A DNA stretch of 64,000 nucleotides from Flammeovirgaceae bacterium UBA4465 (GTDB taxonomy: Bacteria > Bacteroidota > Bacteroidia > Cytophagales > Cyclobacteriaceae). Where the stretch lies: the NCBI GenBank assembly GCA_905182375.1, contig CAJJBF010000008.1, forward strand, positions 62,001-126,000. Reading direction: 5' to 3'. Shown here piece after piece: positions 1 to 9,734 of this stretch (the first letter of the stretch is position 1; each line of letters begins with the position of its first letter). Under the pieces are notes generated by a model, which worked only from the letters and a program-made list of their open reading frames with translations, did no database searches and was not told where the DNA came from. Made by a program: the position numbers and the translations under genes.

Positions 1-102
1 GATCAACCCAGGGAAATCAGTGATTTTTTCACGCTCTTTTTCAAGATCAATGGTCGATAGATCTACCTTATTCCCGATTGATTTCGATGTTTTCATTGTC
101 AT
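1..102 (-). CDS. Partial CDS running off the left edge, possibly DUF2452 family
   Basis: An open frame of 34 codons starts with ATG at 102 (a second ATG lies at 96) and continues out of the window. The visible peptide is Lys/Glu-rich and ends with the string DFPGLI. DUF2452 proteins of Bacteroidota carry a similar PGLLPYAH-type stretch near the N-terminus, so I suggest that family, but only from a few residues. The start overlaps the end of the preceding small gene by 35 bases, a compact arrangement that suggests co-transcription. Function is unknown. Confidence 0.4.
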   Translation of the reverse strand, partial: MTMKTSKSIGNKVDLSTIDLEKEREKITDFPGLI

Positions 103-223
103 GTTTTAAATTCTTTTTTGCCCACGGCGGGGTCGTACGTTGCGAGATGTCATAGGCTATTAACACCATCAATAGCAAAAATATTCCCGCAACTATAAAA
201 AATATTCGTTTAGATCTTTTCAT
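68..223 (-). CDS. Small single-pass membrane protein, 51 aa
   Basis: The likely start is the ATG at 223. It begins with a basic MKRSKR stretch followed directly by a hydrophobic segment (about residues 7-25), the classic shape of a small N-in membrane-anchored protein or an uncleaved signal anchor. The C-terminal half is polar and charged. A longer frame upstream exists but would add a second, unlikely hydrophobic N-terminus that reaches towards the divergent DUF3127 gene. The gene is divergent from DUF3127 and overlaps the next minus-strand gene. I do not recognise the family. Confidence 0.4.
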   Translation of the reverse strand: MKRSKRIFFIVAGIFLLLMVLIAYDISQRTTPPWAKKNLKHDNENIEINRE

Positions 224-277
224 TATCAAAAAACTAACTACAAATTTGAACAAAAAAATAACTTTAAGTTCAAAAAT

Positions 278-655
278 ATGGAAGTCCAAGGTAAATTGAT
301 AGAAAAATACGAAACATCAAAAATCAATGATTCGTTTCGTAAACGTGAATTTGTTGTTGAGTACGTAGAAAACCCACAATACCCTGAACTATTAAAATTC
401 GATCTGATACAAGATAAATGTGACCTCCTTGAAGAATTTAATGTGGGTGAAAGTCTAAAAGTAGAATTTAATCTTAAAGGGAGAAAATGGACAGATCCCT
501 CAGGTAATGACAAGTATTTCAATACCCTTCAAGCTTGGAGACTCTCCACTGTAAATGCTGCGGTAAGTAATTCGGGTCCAGCCGTAACTGATTCAGGTCC
601 AGCCAACGAAGCTATAGGAGAAAGTTTCTCTGAAGATGACGACCTGCCGTTTTAA
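278..655 (+). CDS. DUF3127 domain-containing protein (SSB-like)
   Basis: The 125-residue protein starts MEVQGKLIEK and shows the DUF3127 pattern: an N-terminal beta-rich domain of about 95 residues containing KREFVVEY, ending in an acidic tail with DDDLPF. That tail resembles the C-terminal acidic tip of bacterial single-stranded DNA-binding proteins, which recruits partner proteins. DUF3127 is widespread in Bacteroidota and is thought to be OB-fold-like; nucleic-acid binding is inference here. A short repeat, SNSGPAV/TDSGPAN, forms the linker before the tail. It is a single gene, divergent from the small membrane protein. Confidence 0.85.
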   Translation: MEVQGKLIEKYETSKINDSFRKREFVVEYVENPQYPELLKFDLIQDKCDLLEEFNVGESLKVEFNLKGRKWTDPSGNDKYFNTLQAWRLSTVNAAVSNSGPAVTDSGPANEAIGESFSEDDDLPF

Positions 656-688
656 GAAAAGAGATAGAGTGCTTCGAGTCCTGAGTTC

Positions 689-711
689 TTTTTGGTTTAT
701 TTAACCAAAAA
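689..711 (+). terminator. Perfect AT-rich hairpin after DUF3127
   Basis: TTTTTGGTT and AACCAAAAA form a perfect 9-bp stem with a 5-base loop, about 35 bases after the DUF3127 stop. It has a short A/T flank rather than a long T run, so termination is likely but not certain. It would work in either direction. Confidence 0.45.
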
Positions 712-870
712 TTGTATAACTAAAAATCATTTGGTCGGTCTAAATTGATATGAGAAAACTCGATTTTAAGGCATCTTTTGTATCTCAAAAGTTACTTTCA
801 ATACATTAATCAGTAAACTGACTTTTACAAAATGATTAGTAGGTTACTCTGTTTAGCAAACTAATAAATT

Positions 871-1619
871 ATGAAACTACAAAAAAAAATTCTCTTTTTG
901 GGTTTTTAATAAGTATTTTGTGTCCACTCAAAGTGTCAATGCACAAACAGACACGGTCAAATATCTGTTTTTAGGGCATCCAAGGGAGTTGTAGAATATG
1001 TAATTAAAAAAGTAGAAAAATTAGATGATGAAAGATATGACTTATTGCTTTTAGGAGGAGATTTGACATGGAATACATCTGCGCTAATAAGCACGTTAGA
1101 CTATTGTGATCAATTTTTTTTTTATGGAGCCAAAATACACGTCTCGCCATTGGAAATCATGACGTATCTAACATTACCAATCTCCTGGTATACACTAAGA
1201 AAGAGAGATATTATAGTTTCAATAAAAATAACATGACATTTATTGTGTTATATACAGAGCTAGCTACTCCAAATATTCGGCCTCACAGCTTGATTTTATA
1301 AAAAATATTTCTGATTCAATAGAACCTTTTTTATCTACTAAAGAATCCTTTGGATGCTCGACAATCCAGATCTCTGCATTTACAAAATTCAGTAGGTGGG
1401 AGCTCAAGCAATTTGAATTCTTCTAATTTTTTCGAGGAAGTCTATTCTGAGTTTCAAAAGATTAAAAACAAAGGTATTCCCGTTTTTTGTATTGCTGGAG
1501 GTAATGACTCCTTTTCTTTGAATTTATCTTCGCTAGATAATGGTCTATATTATATCCACACAAGCAACAAAAATAAAGCTCAAATAGAGAAAATTATTGT
1601 CAATAATCCGAGCTTTTAA
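871..1619 (+). pseudogene. Decayed calcineurin-like metallophosphoesterase
   Basis: Reading across frames gives one degraded protein. It has an N-terminal start MKLQKKILFLG, a segment with LLLLGGDLTWN (the GD metal-binding motif), then in another frame RLAIGNHDVSN (the GNHD motif), then SQLDFIKNISDS, and finally a C-terminal segment with VFCIAGGNDSF. These are the ordered hallmarks of a calcineurin-like phosphoesterase, but the open frame is broken by in-frame stops near 908 and by at least three frameshifts (around 970, 1120 and 1255). The longest open pieces are 1045-1236 and 1350-1619. The number of separate lesions makes real decay more likely than sequence error. Substrate unknown. Confidence 0.65.
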
Positions 1620-1957
1620 TTGTTTTGAAGATTAAGATAAATTGAATAAACTTCAGTTATCGGTAAATCAGTGATACTAAGATCCAATTATTTGGTTTTT
1701 GAATAACAGAATCCATTTCTGTCTCAGATTATTGGATATATCCAAACAAATTATGCAGGAGACTTAAGTCAATAATGTCCTATTTAGGGGAATTGATTCC
1801 TTTAAATCACCATTTGATTAGGCCTTTATAAACACGAAATATTCTATTCTATGCTCATAACATATTTTTACCTTTTTTCGTCCTATTGACTTTAGGCTCA
1901 ATTTCATTGGTCATCTTTGTTATATTTGTTAATATGCATCTTTTTTAAACCATAAAA
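1620..1957. other. Non-coding spacer upstream of the symporter
   Basis: I see no convincing gene. A TATATTTG box (TAnnTTTG class, positions 1921-1928) lies 30 bases before the symporter ATG and is the likely -7 element of its promoter; no well-spaced TTG -33 element is obvious. Confidence 0.4.
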
Positions 1958-3571
1958 ATGGAATTTTCTACTATTGACCTTGTCGTTTTCATCTCTTACT
2001 GCCTTTTAATAGTAGGCATTGGACTCTATGTGTCAAGGGACAAAAAAGGACATCAAAAAAATGCTGAAGATTATTTTTTAGCAGGTAAAACTTTGCCCTG
2101 GTGGGCCATAGGTGCCTCTCTGATTGCCGCCAATATTTCTGCTGAGCAGTTTATAGGTATGTCAGGATCAGGTTTTGCACTCGGACTGGCTATTGCATCC
2201 TATGAGTGGATGGCTGCCATTACCTTACTCATTGTTGGAAAATATTTCTTGCCCATTTTCATCGAAAAAGGCTTGTACACCATCCCTGAATTTGTTGAAA
2301 AAAGATTCAGTACCAATCTCAAAACGATTCTAGCTGTATTTTGGATTGCCCTTTACATATTTGTAAACCTCAGTTCGGTATTGTATTTAGGTGCCTTGGC
2401 TTTTGAAACGATCATGGATGTACCTCGTATGTATGCCGTCTTTGGCCTGGGCCTATTTGCGGCAGTCTACTCGCTATATGGGGGACTTTCTGCTGTAGCT
2501 TGGACCGATGTTATCCAAGTAGTGTTCTTGGTGTTGGGGGGATTAGTTACTACCTATCTTGCATTGGATGTGCTATCTGATGGACAAGGGTTTTTAGTGG
2601 GATTTAATCTTGTCTTGGAGGCCGCTCCAGAAAAATTTCACATGATTTTAGATCAATCTAACGACCAATATATGAACCTTCCAGGTATTTGGGTCCTCGT
2701 CGGCGGTATGTGGGTTGCTAATATTTATTACTGGGGTTTCAACCAATACATCATTCAACGTACATTGGCTGCCAAATCTCTTGGAGAAGCTCAAAAGGGC
2801 ATTGCTTTGGCCGCCTTTTTAAAAATGATTATCCCCTTTATTGTCGTGTTACCAGGCATTGCTGCTTATGTAATGGTCAATGACCCCGAAGTCATGGCCA
2901 GACTCGGAGCCTCGGGACAATTGAATCTACCAGGTGTGGGTGCCTCTGATAAGGCTTATCCTTGGTTATTACAACTTTTACCCACAGGTTTAAAAGGTAT
3001 CGCTTTTGCGGCCTTGACTGCAGCCGTTGTTTCCTCTCTGGCCTCTATGCTGAACTCAACGTCTACGATCTTTACTATGGATATCTACAAACAATACATC
3101 AACAAAAATGCATCAGATCGTCAATTGGTCAATACCGGCCGATTATCAGCTGGCATCGCCCTTGTTATTGCTTGCATCATGGCGCCGCTTTTGGGTGGGA
3201 TTGACCAAGCTTTCCAATTTATACAGGAGTATACAGGTATTGTCAGTCCAGGTATTTTAGCCGTCTTTTTACTGGGTTTGTTTTGGAAAAAAACTACTAA
3301 CCAAGCCGCGATATGGGGTGCTGTACTTTCTATTCCCATTGCTATTGGTCTTAAATTCATCCCCGGTATACCCTTCATCAATCAAATGGGTTTAACTGCC
3401 ATAGGTACGATGATTCTCATCATCATCATCAGTTACCAGACGGGTAAAGGTGAGGATGATCCCAAAGGGATTCAATTGGAAAAGGGATTTTTCACAACGA
3501 GCCCCATATTCAATATCTCCGCATTTGTCATTTGTATTCTTACAGCCGTTTTATATGTGGTCTTTTGGTAA
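1958..3571 (+). CDS. Sodium:solute symporter, SGLT-like
   Basis: This 537-residue polytopic protein belongs to the SSS family (Na+/sugar cotransporters). It begins with a first helix (residues 5-25), followed by AEDYFLAGKTLPWW and the conserved region GASLIAANISAEQFIGMSG that lines the Na+/substrate site, and it has about 14 hydrophobic segments. The mid-region VYSLYGGLSAVAWTDVIQ and the later SLASMLNSTSTIFTMDIY are typical of the glucose/galactose-type branch. It should import a sugar or polyol across the inner membrane with sodium. Three bases separate its stop from the DUF4442 gene, so the two are probably co-transcribed. Exact substrate cannot be read from sequence. Confidence 0.9.
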   Translation: MEFSTIDLVVFISYCLLIVGIGLYVSRDKKGHQKNAEDYFLAGKTLPWWAIGASLIAANISAEQFIGMSGSGFALGLAIASYEWMAAITLLIVGKYFLPIFIEKGLYTIPEFVEKRFSTNLKTILAVFWIALYIFVNLSSVLYLGALAFETIMDVPRMYAVFGLGLFAAVYSLYGGLSAVAWTDVIQVVFLVLGGLVTTYLALDVLSDGQGFLVGFNLVLEAAPEKFHMILDQSNDQYMNLPGIWVLVGGMWVANIYYWGFNQYIIQRTLAAKSLGEAQKGIALAAFLKMIIPFIVVLPGIAAYVMVNDPEVMARLGASGQLNLPGVGASDKAYPWLLQLLPTGLKGIAFAALTAAVVSSLASMLNSTSTIFTMDIYKQYINKNASDRQLVNTGRLSAGIALVIACIMAPLLGGIDQAFQFIQEYTGIVSPGILAVFLLGLFWKKTTNQAAIWGAVLSIPIAIGLKFIPGIPFINQMGLTAIGTMILIIIISYQTGKGEDDPKGIQLEKGFFTTSPIFNISAFVICILTAVLYVVFW

Positions 3572-3574
3572 GCC

Positions 3575-4072
3575 ATGTTTGGACTGAACCCACAACAACA
3601 GAAACTCAAAAAGCAAGTAAGTAGTGCTTTCAAATTTAGGCTCTATGTCCTTTTCAACTTGCCAATGGGTTGGTTGGCAGGAATGAAAATTATAGATTTG
3701 ACTGAAAAGCATTGTATCACCAGCGTTCCCTTTAAATGGATCAATAAAAATCCTTTTAAATCTATTTATTTTGCTGTGCAAAGCATGGCTGCAGAATTAT
3801 CTACGGCAACCGCTTGTATGGTGGCTATTCAAGGTCATCAACCCTCTATCGCCCTTATCATAGTAGATATGAAGGGTCAATTTTATAAAAAAGCCACTGG
3901 AAAGGTATTTTTTACCTGCCTGCACCAAGGTCAAACTTACCATACCGTAGCACAGGCCTTAGCCTCAAAAAAGGCCCAAACGCTTTCACTGAAGACGGTA
4001 GGTAAAATGAGTGATGGAACTTTAGTATCCGAGTTTGTTTTTACTTGGTCCTTTAAACAAAGGCAGTCATAA
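3575..4072 (+). CDS. DUF4442 domain protein (hotdog-fold thioesterase-like)
   Basis: The protein has 165 residues with no signal peptide. The region from GMKIIDLTEKHCITSVPFKW to the C-terminus matches the DUF4442 family, which has a hotdog fold and is related to acyl-CoA thioesterases; NPFKSIYFAVQSMAAELS is the helix that normally carries the active-site area. An acyl-thioester substrate is inference. It follows the symporter by three bases and converges with the YihY gene, overlapping it by six bases at the 3' ends. Confidence 0.8.
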   Translation: MFGLNPQQQKLKKQVSSAFKFRLYVLFNLPMGWLAGMKIIDLTEKHCITSVPFKWINKNPFKSIYFAVQSMAAELSTATACMVAIQGHQPSIALIIVDMKGQFYKKATGKVFFTCLHQGQTYHTVAQALASKKAQTLSLKTVGKMSDGTLVSEFVFTWSFKQRQS

Positions 4073-5392
4073 ATCCTTAAGATACAAATTAGCCTTGGAG
4101 TTTTTGATCGCGGAGTCCAACGCATGCATCAAATGCTCTATCTCATCCAATTTTTGATCCTCATTGATTTTAAAACCTTCATATCCATTGGCATCCAATT
4201 TGGTCATGACCAAGTGCATATCGATCTGATTAATGTCTAGGGCAGGTTGATACCGGATGGCATCGTCATCTTGTACTTGACTGATTAATTCGCAGTGCTC
4301 CAACTCCAAACAGATGTCATGTATGAATCGATAAGGGACATCAACTAACGCCGACATATTACTCACGCTCAACGGCTTTTTCTCTTCAGATTTGAAGTTT
4401 TCAATCATGTGATAAAAAATAAGTAAAACCAACTTTCTTTTGTGATTGGGACTCATCTTCATACTTTCATATCTAAATTTCCAAGTATCCGCATGTTGCC
4501 TCGCGTAGGCATACTCTGCACCAAAGAGCACCAAAGTCCAACTGATTTGAAGATAAATCATGAAAAGCGGTAGTATGACCAGCGTACCATAAACGACACT
4601 GTAATTGGACAAAAATGATTGGCCATTGATCCACGCTAATTGTGTGAGTTGAAATAAAATTCCCGTCAAAATTCCCGAAACTGCTGCCGGGATGAACTTC
4701 ACTTTGATATTGGGTAAGATTATATACACCAGCGTCAAAAGCAGAGAGATAATCGCATATGGGATCAACTTGATGGTAAATAAGATGAAAGGTCGAATCA
4801 ATCCTAAGACTTCCATCTCTGCCAAACTCTTCACTTCACTGGTGATGTAAACAGTCACGCTTCCAGATAAAATCAATAAAAGAGGAGCCAATAACACCAT
4901 TGCCAAATAGTCACTCACTTTGCGTTGCCAACTACGGCTTTTGGTATGCCATATCTCATTAAATGTCCATTCAACACTATACAACAGTCGAAGCACAGCA
5001 TACAAAATGAAAACTAAGGAAAATCCAATAATAACACCTCCATTGACGGTATCAAGCATTCTTTTAGTGAACTCTAAGCTCATTTCTAAAATTTCTTTCT
5101 GCCCAAAGAAAATATGGTTCAGTTCTCTTTCCAAATACTTCTCTAAACCAAATCCCTTGGCAACGCCGAAGGCAATGGAGAGCAGCGGAACAATAGAAAG
5201 CAGTGAAAAATAAGTAAGCCCCGAGGCTTTCTCAGAGATGCTGTTACGGTCAAATTCCACAAAAGAAATAATGAAAATCCGTAAGTTTCGGTATAAAAAT
5301 CTTTTTTTACTATTGAGAGCAGATAATTTGACTTTCCAAAGATCTACCTCTAAAAACTGCTTTATTTGGGAAAATTTTGATATAAAGTACAT
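4067..5392 (-). CDS. YihY/virulence factor BrkB family membrane protein
   Basis: This protein of 441 residues has an N-terminal cytoplasmic segment, then six transmembrane helices between about residues 50 and 295. The family signature SEKASGLTYFSLLSIVPLLS is followed by the typical WTFNEIW motif around residue 140. The remaining ~140 residues form a soluble C-terminal extension with a winged-helix-like look (VSNMSALVDVPYRFIHDICL), a common arrangement in Bacteroidota members. The old RNase BN assignment of this family is wrong; the true function is unknown. It stands alone on the minus strand, convergent with DUF4442. Confidence 0.88.
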   Translation of the reverse strand: MYFISKFSQIKQFLEVDLWKVKLSALNSKKRFLYRNLRIFIISFVEFDRNSISEKASGLTYFSLLSIVPLLSIAFGVAKGFGLEKYLERELNHIFFGQKEILEMSLEFTKRMLDTVNGGVIIGFSLVFILYAVLRLLYSVEWTFNEIWHTKSRSWQRKVSDYLAMVLLAPLLLILSGSVTVYITSEVKSLAEMEVLGLIRPFILFTIKLIPYAIISLLLTLVYIILPNIKVKFIPAAVSGILTGILFQLTQLAWINGQSFLSNYSVVYGTLVILPLFMIYLQISWTLVLFGAEYAYARQHADTWKFRYESMKMSPNHKRKLVLLIFYHMIENFKSEEKKPLSVSNMSALVDVPYRFIHDICLELEHCELISQVQDDDAIRYQPALDINQIDMHLVMTKLDANGYEGFKINEDQKLDEIEHLMHALDSAIKNSKANLYLKDL

Positions 5393-5495
5393 AAATCAAC
5401 TATAAACTCAGTCGTTAATTAGGTGGGATATCAATAAAATATATGTGCTAAGATAGCATGACTGATCTGAAATTGAATTCGAAAGCCTAAAATGA

Positions 5496-6632
5496 TCAAA
5501 AAGAATACTTTAACCTTAGGTAAGCTAAAGAGGTATTTTGACTACTTTTATTTAGGAAAATTTGTCCAATGAGGTCCAGGTCAAAGTTATTTAAGGGAGA
5601 AAAAGTAAACATGGGATTAATAAAAAGACCTGAATTCCCCGGATATACCAAAGTCAGCAGGCTACCTGAAAACAAGGGATGAAAGGTATAGCTGGTTTGT
5701 AAAAAAGCATTCCACTTATAGGGGGTCAGCGATCGAACATCTGAGTTTCCCGAATTTAATGACAATACATTGCCCTGCTGGGTAGCATAAGAATTATAAA
5801 AGACAGAAGCATTAAAATATAAGGAATTGGGCAAGGAATAATCCAATGACAAGGAGGTCAGCCATGCATTTCGATCTGTTTTTTTTAAAGTATAAAAATA
5901 ACTTGACTCTCCTTTAAAGCCTACCCATCCTATACTTCCCGCCCAACCCACGCCAGCGGTCAGATTGTTTTTCATGATACCTCCAAGCGCTTGTAGGTCA
6001 TAGCCTTTCACATTCCACTTATACATGGCTGCTGCCGTAAATTCATCCCAGTTATCCGCAATCTTAATAGCAATCTCATAGCCTCCTGCATAGCCAATGA
6101 ATTTCTGAAAACGGAGGGCATCCGTACCGGGACGCTCTTCGTAGTCAAAATCATAAAGCGAATAAGCATTAAAAATATCATTGGGATTCCAGGCAAGATT
6201 AACACCCCAATTGATCCTTTGACGCCCTACTTTCAATTGCCAGGAAGCATCATTCCACTGTAGATATAATCGATCGATCATGGTATGAAAAACCATCTGA
6301 TCAAAGTCTTCGGTATAGGAAAAGTCAAAAAAATCATTGTTCACATCAATGAAATTACCATAAGATGGAATCGTTTTCACAGCGTCTCCATGGAACATTC
6401 GTGTCCGAACTTCCATATTTAAAGTGAGTTTTTCGGTAGGGTACCAAAAAACATTGAGCCGGTTGTGAATCAAATTATCGAACATGAGGGAGTCCACATC
6501 CTGCAATGCCGTCAAAGAAATCATTTCCTTAATGTACCCATCTAAACGCCATTTTTTATTTGAATCTTGGGCAATTACAAGAGTCGAATACACTACTAGA
6601 AAGGCACAACAAAAAGGTTTAAAGCTGTTCAT
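5496..6632 (-). CDS. Outer-membrane beta-barrel protein of the Lol-like operon
   Basis: From the ATG at 6632 the protein has about 378 residues with a signal peptide ending LVVYSTLVIAQ. The mature part is rich in alternating aromatic/polar strands (LNMEVRTRMFHGD, DRLYLQWNDASWQLKVGRQR) and ends in a C-terminal phenylalanine (LRLKYSF), as barrel proteins do. The motif GRQRINWGVNLAWNPND resembles DUF1302-type and related porins found next to LolA-like genes. It is the last gene of the tetR-LolA-permease-permease-ATPase unit, overlapping the ATPase gene by 14 bases. I infer it is the outer-membrane end of that transport route. Confidence 0.7.
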   Translation of the reverse strand: MNSFKPFCCAFLVVYSTLVIAQDSNKKWRLDGYIKEMISLTALQDVDSLMFDNLIHNRLNVFWYPTEKLTLNMEVRTRMFHGDAVKTIPSYGNFIDVNNDFFDFSYTEDFDQMVFHTMIDRLYLQWNDASWQLKVGRQRINWGVNLAWNPNDIFNAYSLYDFDYEERPGTDALRFQKFIGYAGGYEIAIKIADNWDEFTAAAMYKWNVKGYDLQALGGIMKNNLTAGVGWAGSIGWVGFKGESSYFYTLKKTDRNAWLTSLSLDYSLPNSLYFNASVFYNSYATQQGNVLSLNSGNSDVRSLTPYKWNAFLQTSYTFHPLFSGSLLTLVYPGNSGLFINPMFTFSPLNNFDLDLIGQIFLNKSSQNTSLAYLRLKYSF

Positions 6633-7302
6633 CTGATACGATCTCACCATCTACCAACTTGATAATGCGCTTGGCTCGATCAATGACCCTTTGATCATGG
6701 GTAGAAAATATAAAAGTAATCATTTCTTCTTTGTTGAGTTTGGCCATAATATCCAATAAGGCCTCAGTCGACCCTGAATCCAAATTGGCTGTAGGTTCAT
6801 CTGCCAATACAAATTTAGGACGTGAGGCCAATGCTCTGGCTACCGCCACGCGTTGCTGTTGCCCACCTGATAATTCAGAAGGCCTACGGTCTCTTTGATC
6901 CTTAATACCCATACGATCAAGTAGGTCATCAGAGCGTTCTTGCATAGTTTTAGCATCCCTATTTTGTAATACCATGATGAACTCAATATTTTCCTTAGCC
7001 GTCAATACGGGTATCAAATTATATGCTTGAAATACAAAGCCAATATGCTGCAGTCGAAAGGCAGTGAGCTCAGATTCACTCATTTCATTAATTGAAACTC
7101 CTCCAATGTCCACAGATCCTTCAGAGCTGATATCTAATCCACCAATCATATTGAGCAATGTTGTTTTCCCACAGCCTGAGGGACCCACAATTGCTGTAAA
7201 TTCACCCTCCTCAACTGAAAGGGTAATATCATTTATAGCCCTCACAGGAATGGTCTCAGGATTATAAATTTTACTCAGATTCTTTAATTCAATTACTTTC
7301 AT
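6619..7302 (-). CDS. ABC transporter ATPase, LolD/MacB type
   Basis: The ATPase has 227 residues: Walker A GPSGCGKTT near residue 39, Q-loop in VFQAYNLIPVLT, signature LSGGQQQRVAVARAL, Walker B FVLADEPTANLD and an H-loop STHD. The arrangement is that of LolD/MacB/FtsE-type ATPases, which power mechanotransmission rather than simple transport. It sits four bases after the second FtsX-like permease gene and overlaps the downstream barrel gene. Together with two permeases and a LolA-like carrier it probably drives extraction of a lipid or lipoprotein from the inner membrane. Confidence 0.93.
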   Translation of the reverse strand: MKVIELKNLSKIYNPETIPVRAINDITLSVEEGEFTAIVGPSGCGKTTLLNMIGGLDISSEGSVDIGGVSINEMSESELTAFRLQHIGFVFQAYNLIPVLTAKENIEFIMVLQNRDAKTMQERSDDLLDRMGIKDQRDRRPSELSGGQQQRVAVARALASRPKFVLADEPTANLDSGSTEALLDIMAKLNKEEMITFIFSTHDQRVIDRAKRIIKLVDGEIVSDEQL

Positions 7303-7306
7303 CTAA

Positions 7307-8524
7307 TTATAATTTTCTAATCGCTTCTAAAGGTTTTAAATTGACGGCTTTGATCGCTGGATAAATCGCACCTATCAAAGCGGTCATCATAACGACCAGC
7401 ATCAACAATAAGTAAGTTGATTGTGCGATCGCAGGATAAAAAATAGCATCCCCACCATATTGCTCCAAGGCACCTGCATATTGAGATAAATCTAAACCTC
7501 CCATCTTTTCAAAATATAGATTGGTAAGAAAACCTGCCATTAAACCCATAGGGGCCGCAACCCATGAAATCATAAAGGTCTCCAAAACAATCATGAAAAA
7601 TATTTTGCTTTTGAACATCCCAATCGCCCGAAGCATTCCTATTTCTTTCGTACGCTCAAGGACAGCCATCAACATTGTATTGATAATGCCAAATAACAAA
7701 GCAAGCATCACGATCACAGTGATCACCTGTTTGGATATCGCCGAACCTTCTTCAATCATATCAAATTCTGGCGCAATCTCTCGATAGGTTCTCACCAAAT
7801 TATTGGTCTTCGCCTCCATCATCTGTTTGGTCTCTATCAAAGATTCATTGTTCTTGAGTAAATAAGCAAACTCATTGAAAGCCGTATCCGGTAAATTAAT
7901 TAATTTGGATAGGTCCTCATGCCGCACATAAATCACGCCATTATTGATGCGAGGAGATTTAGAATGAAAAATACCTGATACACGAAAGGCGCCAGCCCGT
8001 ATATTTGCCTCCAAATCCTGAACGGTAATGACCACTTTCGATCTCACTTTGACCTTAAGCTTTTCAGCCAACTTTTGGCTTAACAAAATAGGATTTCGCT
8101 TAATGTTTGTGAAATAGTCCCCTGCTATTAAAAAGCCAGAAAGAGCGGTCACAGCCCTTTCATCGGCAGGATCAATTGCATATACCTGAATTCCCAAATT
8201 TGTTTTTGGACTCGCCACCATGCCGTTCACAATGAGACGAGCTGATACTGCCTCGATATCAGGTATTTGAGATGGGAATTTCATCAGCATTGATGGCTTT
8301 TTTACTTGGAAACCCAGACCTGGTTCAGAAAGGTAGCCCTCATGATGAATTTGGATATGAGAATAGTCATGCTGTAAGGAATTCCGAGAAATGGCACCTA
8401 TCATACTATTGTAAAATGAAACCATGAAAATAATAGACCACACTCCGATGGCGACTGCCGACATCACGACAAAACTTCTCCGTTTAGATCGCCAAATATT
8501 TTTCCATGCCAGTGATAGAATCAT
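7307..8524 (-). CDS. FtsX/LolC-like ABC permease (second permease)
   Basis: The 405-residue protein starts MILSLAWKNIWRSKRRSF, the usual N-terminus of MacB/LolC permeases, with a first transmembrane helix at about residues 19-41. A large periplasmic MacB_PCD-type domain follows, then three C-terminal helices that form the FtsX domain; ERTKEIGMLRAIGM is its coupling motif. It overlaps the upstream permease by the ATGA arrangement and the ATPase follows four bases later, so the unit is translationally coupled. Paired with the other permease it would form a LolCE-like heterodimer. Confidence 0.9.
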   Translation of the reverse strand: MILSLAWKNIWRSKRRSFVVMSAVAIGVWSIIFMVSFYNSMIGAISRNSLQHDYSHIQIHHEGYLSEPGLGFQVKKPSMLMKFPSQIPDIEAVSARLIVNGMVASPKTNLGIQVYAIDPADERAVTALSGFLIAGDYFTNIKRNPILLSQKLAEKLKVKVRSKVVITVQDLEANIRAGAFRVSGIFHSKSPRINNGVIYVRHEDLSKLINLPDTAFNEFAYLLKNNESLIETKQMMEAKTNNLVRTYREIAPEFDMIEEGSAISKQVITVIVMLALLFGIINTMLMAVLERTKEIGMLRAIGMFKSKIFFMIVLETFMISWVAAPMGLMAGFLTNLYFEKMGGLDLSQYAGALEQYGGDAIFYPAIAQSTYLLLMLVVMMTALIGAIYPAIKAVNLKPLEAIRKL

Positions 8525-9734
8525 TCCTTTAGTGCTTTAATAATTTTCAATTGTTTAATTGCCAGCATCGGGTAAATAGCTAAAAACAGAGCTATGATAA
8601 AAATACTGATCCCTTGATTATAGAAAATTTTGAAATTCAGGGCAAATGGAATGATGGGCTCATAACCAAATTTTTCCATCGCCAGGGCGGCATCTCCTGA
8701 AAGCAGGATGGGATTTGACCAAAAATATAAAATAATGGGTGTCGCCATGAGTACGCCCATAAGCACACCTAGAAAAATCAATAAAAATATTTCTATGGCT
8801 ACCATAATTTGTACGCGTCGTTTGGTCATCCCAATCGCGTTTAGAATTCCCAATTCATACGTACGCTCCTTAATCATCATCAAAAAAGTTCCAAATATCC
8901 CAAAGCCAATGACCACATAGAGAATGATCAAAATAACCCAACCGCCATAATAATCTAATTCAATGGAGGAAACTAAATCAGGGAGCATCTCCTGCCAAGT
9001 CATCACTCCAAGCTCTTTACCCTTCAAAATGGTTTCTATGTGTGCTTTCATTCCTTCAGTATCCTGTGAATCTTCTAGCAATATGGAATAGCTCGAAATC
9101 ATGTTTGGAGCAGATAAGAATTCTTGTAGGGTTTCGAGGGGAAGATAAATGGCACCCTGATTCAAAGCAGGAATTGGAAATTTCAAAATACCAGTCACTG
9201 AGTATTTACCAGCCGCGTTGACCCCATGGTATCCCTGGCCCATGAGCACCAATGTATCGCCCACATTGAGATTTAAATTGGCAGCCAAACCTGCTGCCAT
9301 CAACACACCGCTCTCCGTATTGTAATCTCCTTTGATAAGTTTTCTTTCTAAATAAGAAAATGCAGCTTCTTCTTCAAGTGATACTCCAAAAAGTGCAGCT
9401 CCTTTAGTCCTGTCATCATGTGAGGCCAAAGCAAAAGAACTCAGGCGTGGAACTCCCATTAATATACTCGAGTTGATCAAGTCCAACTCAAACAACGCTT
9501 GTTGATCAAAACTGTTATCAATGATTTGATCCTCCCAAAAGTCTACTTGATGAATTCCTAAATGTCCCGTGAAAAATCGAGCGGAATTGTCAATCATGTT
9601 TTCATAACTACCCAATTGGGAGGATTGCATCAGACACGCGAAAAACACAGAAAATGCAATAGAAGAAGCCGTAATCCACGTCCGTTTTTTACTCCTCCAA
9701 ACATTCCTCCAACCAATTTGATGTACAATATCAT
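8521..9734 (-). CDS. FtsX/LolE-like ABC permease (first permease), frame break near its start
   Basis: The main open frame begins only at 9648, inside the first helix, which is too short for the family. Upstream, the start ATG at 9734 sits in a TAATG overlap with the LolA-like stop and begins MILYIKL. The frame then changes at two Gs (complement of 9713-9714) into WRNVWRSKKRTWIT, the expected family N-terminus. Adding one G restores one protein of about 404 residues with first helix, periplasmic domain and FtsX domain (KERTYELGILNAIGMTKRR). A one-base error in a short G run is the simplest explanation. It forms a pair with the next permease in the Lol-like operon. Confidence 0.8.
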
